From the NCBI RefSeq assembly GCF_900105555.1, contig NZ_FNTZ01000002.1:1-64000 (forward strand): a stretch of DNA of 64,000 bases, given 5' to 3'. This DNA comes from Pseudomonas coleopterorum (GTDB lineage Bacteria > Pseudomonadota > Gammaproteobacteria > Pseudomonadales > Pseudomonadaceae). Position 1 is the stretch's first letter. Each line of letters starts with the position of its first letter. A program made the translations under genes and the position numbers. Below are positions 42,296-50,680 of the stretch, in pieces. A model generated the notes under the pieces. The model saw nothing but the letters and a program-made list of their open reading frames with translations. It did no database searches and was not told the DNA's origin.

Positions 42296-42931
42296 TCAGA
42301 TCGCTGCCAACTCGTCGCGTACCTTCATAACCGTTGTCGTTGAGCACTGCGCATGCCTAGCCACTGCACGGATCCCGAGTCCTGCAGCGAGCAGCTCGCG
42401 TACCCGCTTGCGCAGCTCTAGATCGGCAGGCCTGCCCTTGTACACGCCGCTATGCTTAGCCTTGGCAATGCCCTGCTCCTGGCGCAGCCGTCTCTGTTGA
42501 TAGTCCTTCCTGGCGATCGCAGCCATCATGTCGATCATCATGTAATTGATTGCGGCCAGCATGCGATCAGTGAATTCATCACCCGATTGAGCTGTGATGC
42601 CCTGGTGACTGGTTGGCAGGTCCACGGCGACGATTCGAATGCCGCGGCTGTCGATCGCTGCCTTGAGAGACTGCCAGGCCTGATCATCCATTCTTGAGAG
42701 CCGGTCGATACTTTCCACCAGTAGAACGTCTCCTCGACGAGCATCCTTGAGTAATCGGATCAGCTCTGGCCGATCGGCATGACTGCCGCTTGCGTTCTCC
42801 ATGTAGCTGGAAGCAATGGTCTTGCCATGGCCGGCGACAAATTCTTCCAGGTACTCACGAGCTCGACCTGCATCCTGGTCGTCTGTCGAAGCTCGAAGGT
42901 AAGCGCGGATGAACATAGCGGTTTGTCCCAT
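42296..42931 (-). CDS. Serine recombinase (resolvase/invertase family)
   Basis: 211 residues leftward. Catalytic Ser15 in RAYLRASTDDQD; a VESIDRLSRMDDQAW block with the conserved Arg; a C-terminal HTH (GIRAVARHAQCSTTTVMKVR). Likely resolves plasmid multimers. ATG at 42916 is an alternative start. Upstream, CATTTTG(A/G)GTGTAT occurs twice (about 42929 and 42955), a possible part of its binding site. Confidence 0.88.
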   Translation of the reverse strand: MGQTAMFIRAYLRASTDDQDAGRAREYLEEFVAGHGKTIASSYMENASGSHADRPELIRLLKDARRGDVLLVESIDRLSRMDDQAWQSLKAAIDSRGIRIVAVDLPTSHQGITAQSGDEFTDRMLAAINYMMIDMMAAIARKDYQQRRLRQEQGIAKAKHSGVYKGRPADLELRKRVRELLAAGLGIRAVARHAQCSTTTVMKVRDELAAI

Positions 42932-43018
42932 TTTGAGTGTATTACTTGAATCGTATCATTTTGGGTGTATGCGATGTGCACACCATTTGCGACAAATGAT
43001 CAGACCTTCTGTGTCATC

Positions 43019-43032
43019 TAGGGTATACCCTA
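43019..43032. promoter_or_regulatory. Perfect palindrome between resolvase and KorA-like gene
   Basis: TAGGGTATACCCTA is a perfect 14-base palindrome in the divergent intergenic region. Two imperfect copies of an ACAAGTGGTGAC-type repeat follow at about 43054 and 43102. The palindrome could be the operator of the KorA-like regulator, which is the nearest DNA-binding gene. Confidence 0.45.
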
Positions 43033-43155
43033 ATCTGACGGCAATAAGTAGTTACAAGTGGTGACGAATTAGAATCAGAGTCGCAAAGATCCACAAGTAG
43101 CAACATGTGGTGACCGAACTCAGTTTAAAATGTTCGTGATGCGTAAATTCAATCG

Positions 43156-43629
43156 ATGACCCAAAATTTGCCCTGGAACGACTCGATGACAACTTCTGAC
43201 GATGTGGTTTTGGCGACCGCAACACAGATCCAGCAAACCTTTAGTTCAGCCCAGGTTGCCCAGCTCATTCGTTTGATCAGCCCTGCAGCGCAGTGCGCAT
43301 TGATGAGTCCATATGCGTTCGAGCGAGTGATCGCCTTCATGTCGTGCCGCAGTGGGCATCGAGCCTACTCAGCAAAATCCCTGCATGCTGCCAGGCTTGT
43401 ATTGGTGATGGGTGCCAGCGTAGCCGAAGCAGCTGCTGATGCGGGATTGAGCAGGCAGGTTGTACATAGGCTCATGGCACGCATTCAGACGCGACTGGAT
43501 GCTTCTCCTGAGCATTTGAACGGCATTGAGGATTCAGCGTGTATTGCAGCTGCAGCTGCAGCCACGGGGCCAATTGAATCCATTGAGCCAGATCAAGCAC
43601 TAGGGGAGGGGAGGGCTCTGGCCACTTGA
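43156..43629 (+). CDS. KorA/TrfB-like transcriptional repressor
   Basis: 157 residues. The helix-turn-helix AKSLHAARLVLVMGASVAEA, then AADAGLSRQVVHRLMARIQT, resembles the TrfB/KorA family, which coordinates replication, partition and transfer promoters on IncP and other plasmids. An Ala-rich C-terminus (about 20 residues) follows. A KorA-type operator (GTTTAGCTAAAC) was not found nearby, so its targets are unknown; the palindrome at 43019 is one candidate. Confidence 0.7.
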   Translation: MTQNLPWNDSMTTSDDVVLATATQIQQTFSSAQVAQLIRLISPAAQCALMSPYAFERVIAFMSCRSGHRAYSAKSLHAARLVLVMGASVAEAAADAGLSRQVVHRLMARIQTRLDASPEHLNGIEDSACIAAAAAATGPIESIEPDQALGEGRALAT

Positions 43630-44063
43630 GGTCACATCCAGCGTACTTCCTGGTTCACTCTGACGTGCGTTCCCCTCGCTGCGCTCAGGGTCGGGCTTTC
43701 GTGCTGCGCATCGAGCCAGGCCATGAAGCCGGCCTGTCTCGACCCTTCGGGCTTCAATCCCCGCCGGCAAGCCGGCTCTAACGCCTCCGGCCTTTCGGCC
43801 TGCGCGCTCCGCTTGCCGTTGCTGCCTCTTCATTCGTGTCACCTGCAGGCTTTGCTGTGCGCCTTTCGCCGTGCGCTTGACGGTAGATCGAGCGCGGCAC
43901 CTGACAAGGGTTCGGCTGCGCCCGCGGTACTCCCCCGTTCAGACTCGCTTCGCTCCCTTAGCTGCGGCCTCGCACCGCGCCCTTGTCAGGCACCTATGCG
44001 CCCGATCGACCTAAGCGCATCGGCGAAAGCCACCCAGCAAAGCCAGCACAGAGGTGAGACGAA
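43630..44063. other. G+C-rich gene-free region rich in hairpins, putative leading-region promoter
   Basis: No convincing gene. The first part (43640-43830) has many short hairpins such as GCCGGCAAGCCGGC. The second part holds the long inverted repeat listed separately. The region ends with the ribosome site of the next gene. Confidence 0.55.
43849..44043. repeat. Long imperfect inverted repeat, candidate single-strand promoter
   Basis: The left arm 43849-43910 and right arm 43980-44043 are imperfect inverses over about 62 bases, sharing GCTTTGCTG at the outer ends and CCTGACAAGGG with CCCTTGTCAGG at the inner ends. A 69-base loop separates them. Folded in single-stranded DNA this gives a long hairpin with bulges, the shape of Frpo-type promoters in plasmid leading regions. 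It lies directly ahead of three rightward genes. Confidence 0.65.
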
Positions 44064-44441
44064 ATGAACAGACAAGCAAAGCAACAGCTGATGAAGCGCT
44101 TCACAAGCGGTCAGGTTGAGATCTGTAAAAAACTGCTGAAACTGAGCCGCCAGGTCCACCGGTTCAATGCTCGTGTCGAGTTCCTGGTACTGACCTTCAA
44201 GCATGACCTAGTACACGCCGTTGTCGGGTACGAGCTTTGGGACAACGGCTTCGAAGGGCTCGGCGAACGCCAGTTCGATAACTGCTTCGAGATGGGCGAC
44301 TCATCCGAGGTGATCGCCGAGCTGATCACCACGGCGCGCCGTGAGGGCTTCGTAGAAAAAGTGCAGATCTGGTGTGGCAAGGAATCGTTTGCCCGCTGGT
44401 GTAGCTATGCCGACCGCCAAGGCGATCTTTTCGCCGCCTAA
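44064..44441 (+). CDS. Unknown plasmid protein, putative leading-region gene
   Basis: 125 residues with AGAGGTGAG upstream. A basic helical N-terminus (RQAKQQLMKRFTSGQVEICK) is followed by a mixed region with VVGYELWDNGFEGLGERQFD. No signal or membrane segment. First gene behind the long inverted repeat and directly upstream of the DUF932 gene. No function recognised. Confidence 0.62.
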   Translation: MNRQAKQQLMKRFTSGQVEICKKLLKLSRQVHRFNARVEFLVLTFKHDLVHAVVGYELWDNGFEGLGERQFDNCFEMGDSSEVIAELITTARREGFVEKVQIWCGKESFARWCSYADRQGDLFAA

Positions 44442-44487
44442 CCCCGCTTGCGCCCGGCAGGCCGGGCGCTACATCAGGAGAAACACC

Positions 44488-45324
44488 ATGCGTCTTTCCA
44501 GCAACTTTCGTAACCCTTGCATGATCCGTAGTGACCTCGCACTGAGCAATGATCAGATCGCGCGCTACGTCCCGTCGATCTTCGCCGAGGAAGCGCACGA
44601 CAGCCGTTCAGAACGTTATCTGTATATCCCCACTGTACAGGTGCTCGATGCTCTGCGCGCGGAAGGCTTTCAACCGTTCATGGCCTGTCAGACCCGCGTA
44701 CGCGACCAGGGCAAGCGCGAGCACACCAAGCACATGCTGCGCTTGCGCCATGCCAGCCAGATCCTGGACCAGGAAGCCAACGAAATCATCCTGCTCAATA
44801 GCCATGACGGCAGCAGCAGCTATCAAATGATCGGCGGCAAATTCCGCTTCGTGTGTGCGAACGGTCTGGTCCTGGGCGACGTGGCCGCAGACCAAAAAGT
44901 CCGACACAGTGGCCGTGGGGATGTGGTGAGCGATGTGATCGAAGGCGCGTTCGAAGTGTTAAAGCATTTCGAACAGATCGACCACATCACCGCTGATATG
45001 AAGCATCAGCAATTGCACCAGGACGAGCAAGAAGCGTTCGCCATGGCGGCTCTGGCCTATCGCTACGATCCTGCCGAGGGACCGGCGCCTGTGACGCCTT
45101 CCCAGTTGTTAATGCCGCGTCGCCGCGAAGATCGAAGCAGCGACCTTTGGACCACTTTCAACCGCGTCCAGGAAAACACCATCAAGGGCGGTTTGAGCGG
45201 CCGAAACAAGCAAGGCCGACGCACTACGACCCGAGCGGTCAACGGCATTGACCAGGACGTGAAACTGAATCGCGCACTGTGGGTACTTGCTCAGGCCATG
45301 GGCCAACACCGAAAAGCCGCTTGA
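44488..45324 (+). CDS. DUF932-family plasmid protein
   Basis: 278 residues from ATG 44488 with CAGGAG upstream. Conserved features include RSERYLYIPTVQVLDALRAEG, KHMLRLRH, LLNSHDGSSSYQMIGGKFRF and CANGLVLG, all typical of DUF932, a family frequent on conjugative elements, where it is often found in leading regions. Biochemical role unknown. It is transcribed toward oriT, consistent with early expression from the entering strand. Confidence 0.88.
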   Translation: MRLSSNFRNPCMIRSDLALSNDQIARYVPSIFAEEAHDSRSERYLYIPTVQVLDALRAEGFQPFMACQTRVRDQGKREHTKHMLRLRHASQILDQEANEIILLNSHDGSSSYQMIGGKFRFVCANGLVLGDVAADQKVRHSGRGDVVSDVIEGAFEVLKHFEQIDHITADMKHQQLHQDEQEAFAMAALAYRYDPAEGPAPVTPSQLLMPRRREDRSSDLWTTFNRVQENTIKGGLSGRNKQGRRTTTRAVNGIDQDVKLNRALWVLAQAMGQHRKAA

Positions 45325-45389
45325 TAATCCACCGCTGGGCGCCATGGCGCCCAGCCCTGACAAATCTGAATCAGCGCAAGGAAGAAAAC

Positions 45390-45590
45390 ATGAGCGGCTA
45401 TGTGGTGACCTGGACCATTGAAATCGAATCCGAAGAGGGGCACGAAGGTGCCGCCCGAGAGGTTGCCGAGCTATATTTTCAGCCTCGTATAGCTGAGGGT
45501 GATCCCTACAGCGCTTGCGTATTCGTCGTCACTGATATGGCTGGCCGATCCGAGCAAATCGATCTGGCCGAACAGCCAGAGGTCGAATAA
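45390..45590 (+). CDS. Small hypothetical protein behind the DUF932 gene
   Basis: 66 residues from ATG 45390 with AAGGAAG upstream. Acidic, with GYVVTWTIEIESEEGHEGAA and a Tyr/Phe-rich centre, resembling small plasmid proteins that accompany DUF932 genes. Followed by a strong terminator, so this is the last gene of the rightward unit. No function recognised. Confidence 0.62.
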   Translation: MSGYVVTWTIEIESEEGHEGAAREVAELYFQPRIAEGDPYSACVFVVTDMAGRSEQIDLAEQPEVE

Positions 45591-45610
45591 GGCCAACCCC
45601 TTAAAAACGT

Positions 45611-45638
45611 AAAAGCCCCACGATGTGGGGCTTTTTTG
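45611..45638 (+). terminator. Rho-independent terminator after the putative leading-region operon
   Basis: AAAAGCCCCAC and GTGGGGCTTTTTT form a perfect stem with a three-base loop and a T-run. It also works leftward for the convergent small gene at 45666. Confidence 0.88.
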
Positions 45639-45665
45639 TGTGTCCTTATTTTCGCGCTAACGTCA

Positions 45666-45944
45666 TCAAGCTTCTTGAGACTTTGCCCTAGGTCCGGAGC
45701 GTTTACGCGTTGTCGTGAGTTCGGTGATGTCTCTTGCCGAAACGTTCATGCCGACATCAGCAAGCGCTTGCTTGACCTCTGCCACGGTGTAGCCCTTGGC
45801 TGAACACAGATCAACAATTTGTTCCTTCAAGGACTGGAGCACGTCCGCCTGGCTCATTTTGTCTTTGCTCAGGTCCGGAAGTTCGGCCAGCTTCTGCCGG
45901 GCGTTTTCAAGTTCTTGCTGAGTGAATGTTTTCTGCTTGGCCAT
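45666..45944 (-). CDS. Small basic protein of unknown function near oriT
   Basis: 92 residues leftward from the ATG at 45944; an upstream ATG at 45962 has no ribosome site. Helical (LENARQKLAELPDLSKDKMS, SLKEQIVDLCSAKGYTVAEV) with a Lys/Arg-rich C-terminus (TTTRKRSGPRAKSQ) suited to binding nucleic acid. Lies between the leading-region operon and oriT. It may be a mobilisation accessory, but no family was recognised. Confidence 0.55.
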   Translation of the reverse strand: MAKQKTFTQQELENARQKLAELPDLSKDKMSQADVLQSLKEQIVDLCSAKGYTVAEVKQALADVGMNVSARDITELTTTRKRSGPRAKSQEA

Positions 45945-45962
45945 TGGAATTCCGTCGTTCAT

Positions 45963-46371
45963 TGATATTGATCATCCGCCCCATGATCTACGCTGGGCGA
46001 ACATACCGCAGGCGAGCCTAGCAGGTGGCCTGTTCCCTGGATAGCACACTGGTAGTGATTTGTAGGCCTGAGCGCGCTTGAAGGCCTCACCGTTATGAAT
46101 GCGATTATCCCTCAGAACCGACAAAAGTGCGCTAGTCGAGTCCCTGGAGCCCGTCAGCCTTCTGCGGAACCCCCCCCACCACTCCCGAAGCCGCCTCTTT
46201 GCCCTGGACCCTAGCCGGCCCCCGCCTGGAATGCTAAGCTTGGCCCCAGATCCGGTTTAAATAGGTTGACCGGAAATGTTTTGTGGCCACCGCCCGCACG
46301 CGGTCAGTGTCCCCAAAACCCGGATCAGGGCTACGCCCCGACACCCCAGCATCGTCAGTTAGAGTTGAGTT
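45963..46371. other. Probable origin of transfer (oriT) region
   Basis: Gene-free and directly upstream of nikA-nikB, where I-type plasmids have oriT. Read leftward, 46334-46350 is GGTGTCGGGGCGTAGCCC, very like the GGTGTCGGGGCGCAGCC block of ColE1/pBR322 oriT, with a GGGC-GTA-GCCC hairpin. A CCGG-flanked A+T-rich stretch (46252-46275) lies further on. The exact nick site is not identified: the R64-type ATCCTG sequence is absent. Confidence 0.55.
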
Positions 46372-46701
46372 ATGTCAAAAAGCGAGTCGCGGCAGAGAGA
46401 CCAGATGATCAAAGTCCGCTGCACGTTGGAGGAGAAAGCCTTGCTGAATGAGAAGGCTAAGGCAGCTGCGATCACTGTCTCCGACCTGATGCGGAGTGCC
46501 GCACTTTCTCGCAAGATCAAAACGCCAACTGACAAGAAGCTGATGGGGGAACTACTGCAGTTGGGCGGTCTGCAGAAGCATCTTTACAGTCAGATGCAAA
46601 GCGGCATGACCACTGAACTGAGCAAGCAATTTGCTGATGTTTTGGTGGCCATCAAGAAGGCTGTGAACGCTATCGATTTATCGCAGACCAACCTCAAGTG
46701 A
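46372..46701 (+). CDS. nikA: NikA-like oriT-binding accessory protein
   Basis: 109 residues. QMIKVRCTLEEKALLNEKAK is a ribbon-helix-helix core, as in NikA and MobC proteins; the C-terminal half is helical (LGGLQKHLYSQMQSGMTTEL). It binds oriT repeats and recruits the relaxase. Size matches R64 NikA (about 110 residues) and it precedes nikB by ten bases. Confidence 0.85.
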   Translation: MSKSESRQRDQMIKVRCTLEEKALLNEKAKAAAITVSDLMRSAALSRKIKTPTDKKLMGELLQLGGLQKHLYSQMQSGMTTELSKQFADVLVAIKKAVNAIDLSQTNLK

Positions 46702-46711
46702 TACCTATTCC

Positions 46712-48652
46712 ATGAACGTCATCATTCCACCTAAACGCGGCGATAAGGGCTCTAGCTTTAACCGGCTGGTGAGCTACATCAGCGATCGGATGGACAAACC
46801 CAATGATGATGACGAGATTTCTTCTACCGCTCGTGCCAGCGCTTCGCGTAGCAAAAAGGCGATGTTCGATCGGCTCGTTGACTACGTTGAACGCAACGAA
46901 GGCGATGACCGTGCTGTAGTGATCACAGATGTGTTTCCAGATGGCCGGCAGCGCCTGATCAGTGGTGGTATTTCCTGCGAGACCAATTGCTTTTCCTGGG
47001 AAACCGCAGCTGCAGAAATGAACATGGTGGCCGCACAGAGCACCCGGTGTCAGGATCCGGTCTACCACTTCATCCTATCCTGGCGCGAGAACGAGGCGCC
47101 TACCGATGCGCAGATCTTCGAGTGTGCCGAGTACAGCATTCGTCAGCTGGGCATGGAGGGCCATCAGTACGTTACTGCCGTTCACCAGGACACCGATAAT
47201 ACCCACTGTCATGTTGCGGTGAACCGCGTAAACCCAGTGACGTACAAGGCAGCAAACCTGTGGAATGACGCAGACACCTTGCAGAAAGCCTGCCGTGTCC
47301 TGGAACGCAAATACGGGTTCATCCAGGACAACGGTAGCTGGGAATGGGGTGTGAATGATCAGCTGAAGCGTGCCCCGCTGCGGTTCACCCGTGCACCGCG
47401 TGATGCAGTGCCATTGCAGGTCTATTCCAACACAGAAAGCCTTTACCACTATGCCGTTGAGAACGTCAGAGACGGCATTTCCAAAATGTTGGAAGATAAC
47501 TCGTTGACCTGGGAGAAGACCCATCGTGTCCTGCACGATCGTGGGCTAGGATTGCGTGAGCAAGGCGATGGACTGGTGGTCTATGACTACTTGCGTCCAG
47601 AGAGTCCCACGGTGGTCAAAGCGTCATCGGTGCATGTGGCTTTGACCAAGGGCAAGCTTGAGCGTCACATCGGCAAATATGAAGGTCGACCATCCTTTGC
47701 CACTGAGGCCTTCGACGATAGCCAGAGCTATGTCCTGATGCGTTCCAACTATCAGCCACAGTTCGAGCTGCGCGATAAAGACGCGCGCTTCGAACGCCGG
47801 CAGGCGAGGGCAGAGGCGCGTCTGGATCTAAAGCTGCGCTACCAGCGCTACCGTGATGGCTTCAAGCGGCCAGAGTTGAATGTACTGGGCAGACAGCGAG
47901 AAATCGCTGATCACTTCCGTGCGATGAAAGCGACCGTGCGTGATAAGCATCGCGATCCAGTCATGCGCAAGCTGATGTACCGCGTGGCTGAGTTCGAGCG
48001 AATGAAGGCCATGGCCGAGCTACGCATCCAGGTGAGGAAAGAGCGTCAGGATCTGGCTGATAAAGGGTTGGGTCGACCGATGGGTTACAGGGCTTGGGTT
48101 GAGCAGGAAGCACTGGCAGGTGACGTGGCAGCGGTCAGTCAATTGCGTGGCATGGCGTATCGCGAGAAGCGCCAGGCCAAGCGTAATGAGCGCGATGTTG
48201 ATCGAGTGATCTTGTGCGGCGTAGCTGATGATTCGCCCGTGCATGATTGGAAAACTCATGCAACTCAAGTGCGCCGCAACGGTGTTGTGGAATACGTGCG
48301 CGATGGGGTTGTGGGTGTCAGGGATGAGGGCACCCTGGTCCACATTAATCCCGGTTACTTCGGAGGTGAGGATCGCTCGAACTTTGCCCTGGCCATGGCT
48401 ATCACCAGCCACAAAAGCGGCGATAGGGTTGCCTTCCAAGGTGAGATACCGTTCATGCAGGATGCACTGCGATCCTTGCAGGACTTCAACCGTGAGTATG
48501 GGCTGAGTCGCTTTGAGCCGACACGCGAGGATCAGCAACGCTACCTGGACTACCTGGAAGAGGTCGACCGATCACAACCTCAGGTCGATCGCCAGGCTGC
48601 TACTGCTCACGTACCACCGGACCCTGCTCCAATCCAATATCCCAGACCATAG
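46712..48652 (+). CDS. nikB: NikB-like MOBP relaxase
   Basis: 646 residues. Tyr22 in the N-terminal SFNRLVSYISDR is the likely nicking residue, and HQDTDNTHCH at 158-167 is the metal-binding three-His motif. The central part has basic coiled coils (about 350-500), and the last 130 residues (VVEYVRDGVVGVRDEGTLVH) form an LPD7-like domain. R64 NikB begins in the same way but is longer (about 900 residues). It would nick oriT and pilot the T-strand to TrbC. Confidence 0.9.
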   Translation: MNVIIPPKRGDKGSSFNRLVSYISDRMDKPNDDDEISSTARASASRSKKAMFDRLVDYVERNEGDDRAVVITDVFPDGRQRLISGGISCETNCFSWETAAAEMNMVAAQSTRCQDPVYHFILSWRENEAPTDAQIFECAEYSIRQLGMEGHQYVTAVHQDTDNTHCHVAVNRVNPVTYKAANLWNDADTLQKACRVLERKYGFIQDNGSWEWGVNDQLKRAPLRFTRAPRDAVPLQVYSNTESLYHYAVENVRDGISKMLEDNSLTWEKTHRVLHDRGLGLREQGDGLVVYDYLRPESPTVVKASSVHVALTKGKLERHIGKYEGRPSFATEAFDDSQSYVLMRSNYQPQFELRDKDARFERRQARAEARLDLKLRYQRYRDGFKRPELNVLGRQREIADHFRAMKATVRDKHRDPVMRKLMYRVAEFERMKAMAELRIQVRKERQDLADKGLGRPMGYRAWVEQEALAGDVAAVSQLRGMAYREKRQAKRNERDVDRVILCGVADDSPVHDWKTHATQVRRNGVVEYVRDGVVGVRDEGTLVHINPGYFGGEDRSNFALAMAITSHKSGDRVAFQGEIPFMQDALRSLQDFNREYGLSRFEPTREDQQRYLDYLEEVDRSQPQVDRQAATAHVPPDPAPIQYPRP

Positions 48653-49002
48653 GCGAGTGTTGGCCGCTGGCGTCCACTACACACTGGATGGTTTCCCTCA
48701 GAAGAAGCTTGGTCTTCGGACGTGATAGTTCGAAATCGCGGGCTGCGGTCGATGTCCGCTGGGTATGGAGGCGTACTGGATAAAGCAGGGTGCTAAGCAA
48801 TGCAACTCAATAGACTCAATTTCTACTGACTGTAGACGTGATGTAAACAATAACTCCTGACACAGAATTATTTACCTGCAGCAGCTGCACAACTTTTTAC
48901 CGTTCGTCGGTCCTGACGCAAGAAGGAGGGAACGGTAGGTATCAATGTCGGGTCAGACAGTCAAAGCGATACGTATCGCACCTTCACTGTCCGGAGAACG
49001 AA
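48653..49002. other. Intergenic region between nikB and the dehydrogenase gene
   Basis: No gene recognised. An imperfect palindrome CAGCAGCTGC lies near 48878. There is no clear terminator after nikB. A shift of base composition toward A+T around 48800-48900 may mark the edge of inserted cargo. Confidence 0.4.
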
Positions 49003-50142
49003 ATGAAAGCAATCGTATATAACGGCCCTCATGACGTCAGTGTTCGAAACGTTCCCGATGCCAAGATCGAGAAACCTACGGACGTTTTGGTCCGGATCAC
49101 GACCACCAACATCTGTGGTTCGGATCTGCATATGTATGAAGGTCGTACGAGTTTCGAGACTGGTCGAATCCTGGGCCATGAAAACCTCGGAGAGGTCATT
49201 GAGGTTGGTGCTGGTGTTGATCGAGTCAAAGTGGGCGACGTGGTTTGCTTGCCGTTCAACATTGGCTGCGGCTTCTGTGAAAACTGCGAGAAAGGCCTGA
49301 CGGGTTACTGTCTGACCGTCAATCCAGGGAGTGCTGGTGGCGCTTACGGTTTTGCCGAAATGGGGCCCTATGAGGGCGGCCAGGCGGAGCTGCTCCGAGT
49401 CCCTTATGGGGATTTCAACTGTCTGGTGTTGCCTGAAGACGCCCGAGAAAAGGAAGACGACTACGTCATGTTATCGGATATCTTCCCCACGGGTTGGCAC
49501 GCCACCGAACTGTCAGGCCTGTTGCCTGGGGAAAGCATTGCGATCTATGGCGCTGGTCCTGTCGGACTGATGGCGGCGCACTCGGCGATCATCAAGGGAG
49601 CCTCAGAGGTGTTCGTCGTCGATAGTCATCCTGATCGCTTGGCGCTGGCTGCCAAGCTGGGTGCCACGCCAATCAATGCCGTCGAAAAAGAAGCAGTCGA
49701 ACAAATCCTTCACCTGACCGACGGCAAGGGCACCGATCGCGGTTGCGAGTGCGTCGGCTATCAATGCTGCGACAAGCATGGCCATGAAGTCAATCACCTG
49801 ACCATGAACAACCTGGTCGCCTCGACCAAACCTACCGGCGGAATTGGGGTCGTCGGCGTATTTGTTCCCCAGGACCCAGGTGCTGAAAACGAATTGGCCA
49901 AGGAAGGTAAAATGGCCTTCGATTTCGGTTCCTTCTGGTTCAAGGGCCAGCAGATCCGTACCGGGCAGGCCAACGTCAAGGCTTATAACCGCCGACTGGC
50001 CAAATTGATCCAGCACGATCGCGCTAAACCCTCGCAGATCATCTCCCATAGCTTGAAGTTGTCCGAAGGACCTGACGCTTACAAGCATTTCGATGCCCGC
50101 GATGATGGCTGGACCAAGGTTGTGCTCAAGCCGGGCGCCTAA
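49003..50142 (+). CDS. Glutathione-independent formaldehyde dehydrogenase-like zinc enzyme
   Basis: 379 residues with CGGAGAA upstream. Catalytic zinc ligands are in NICGSDLHMYEGR and LGHENLGE; four cysteines for structural zinc lie in CGFCENCEKGLTGYC; the NAD-binding GAGPVG motif follows at about 186. Length and the CVGYQCCDKHGHEVNH stretch match the FdhA class that oxidises formaldehyde with NAD. Cargo rather than backbone, placed between the relaxase and an IS element. Confidence 0.85.
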   Translation: MKAIVYNGPHDVSVRNVPDAKIEKPTDVLVRITTTNICGSDLHMYEGRTSFETGRILGHENLGEVIEVGAGVDRVKVGDVVCLPFNIGCGFCENCEKGLTGYCLTVNPGSAGGAYGFAEMGPYEGGQAELLRVPYGDFNCLVLPEDAREKEDDYVMLSDIFPTGWHATELSGLLPGESIAIYGAGPVGLMAAHSAIIKGASEVFVVDSHPDRLALAAKLGATPINAVEKEAVEQILHLTDGKGTDRGCECVGYQCCDKHGHEVNHLTMNNLVASTKPTGGIGVVGVFVPQDPGAENELAKEGKMAFDFGSFWFKGQQIRTGQANVKAYNRRLAKLIQHDRAKPSQIISHSLKLSEGPDAYKHFDARDDGWTKVVLKPGA

Positions 50143-50167
50143 GACTCGGTGTCTATTGATCTGGGCC

Positions 50168-50505
50168 TCAGATCCAGTCTTGATCGGCCGGAAATAGTCT
50201 GAAGGTCAAACTGATGCGCGGGCCTATCACTTTTGCGGCTCTCATCACTGCATGGAGCCAATCGTACTGGGTATCACCGCGCATCACGATTAAGTGGTTG
50301 CGCTGAAGTTACAAGGCACGACGGGTGCCTGATACCTTATGCTTGAATGCACATTTTCGGTTGCCCCTGCGCATAGTGCTGCTATTACACTATGCGCACT
50401 TCTCGCTTCGGGATCGCGATGCAAATCCATGCCTTCGCTGCCGTTGTAGTAAAGATTGACTACAGGGCTATTGAAGGTGGCGCCGGTGAGGTGTCCACCC
50501 CTGGT
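50168..50505 (-). pseudogene. Remnant of an AlkB-family dioxygenase gene
   Basis: Reading leftward in two shifted frames gives LTGATFNSPVVNLYYNGSEG, MDLHRDPEARSAHS with the iron-binding HxD, then AFKHK, and finally LIVMRGDTQYDWLHAV and ISLTFRLFPADQDWI before a TGA. These are the ordered C-terminal motifs of AlkB, a 2-oxoglutarate-dependent DNA repair enzyme. At least one frameshift and a stop interrupt it and the N-terminal part is missing. Confidence 0.72.
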
Positions 50506-50680
50506 TTGATGAGTTCAAGAATAGGTACCTTTCAGGGCTGCGCTTCGAAATTGGAATAGCGGAACGCCGGTTAGCGCTTCGCTTAGGCATTTCGCTTCCG
50601 CAGCCTTAATTAGCGGCCACGCCGGGCCTGATCCTGAAGTTGCCCCTGTGTGGAGTTATGTCGTGGTAGCCAACGTCCAG

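Noticed and set aside
43630..43850. CRISPR-like or tandem repeat array in the hairpin-rich stretch
   Set aside because: The hairpins differ in sequence and spacing; no regular repeat-spacer pattern exists here or elsewhere in the window.
46018..46040. GGTGGCCTGTTCCC as a variant of the R64 nick sequence
   Set aside because: It lies on the upper strand, while the inferred T-strand (leading region to the left) is the lower strand.
46120..46140. AAAAGTGCGCTAG, similar to the IncQ-type nick region
   Set aside because: The relaxase is of the NikB/MOBP kind rather than IncQ MobA, and the match is short; the ColE1-like block nearer nikA is a better guide to oriT.
48870..48960. Regulatory dyad before the dehydrogenase gene
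   Set aside because: Only a short CAGCAGCTGC palindrome is present, which is too weak to call an operator.
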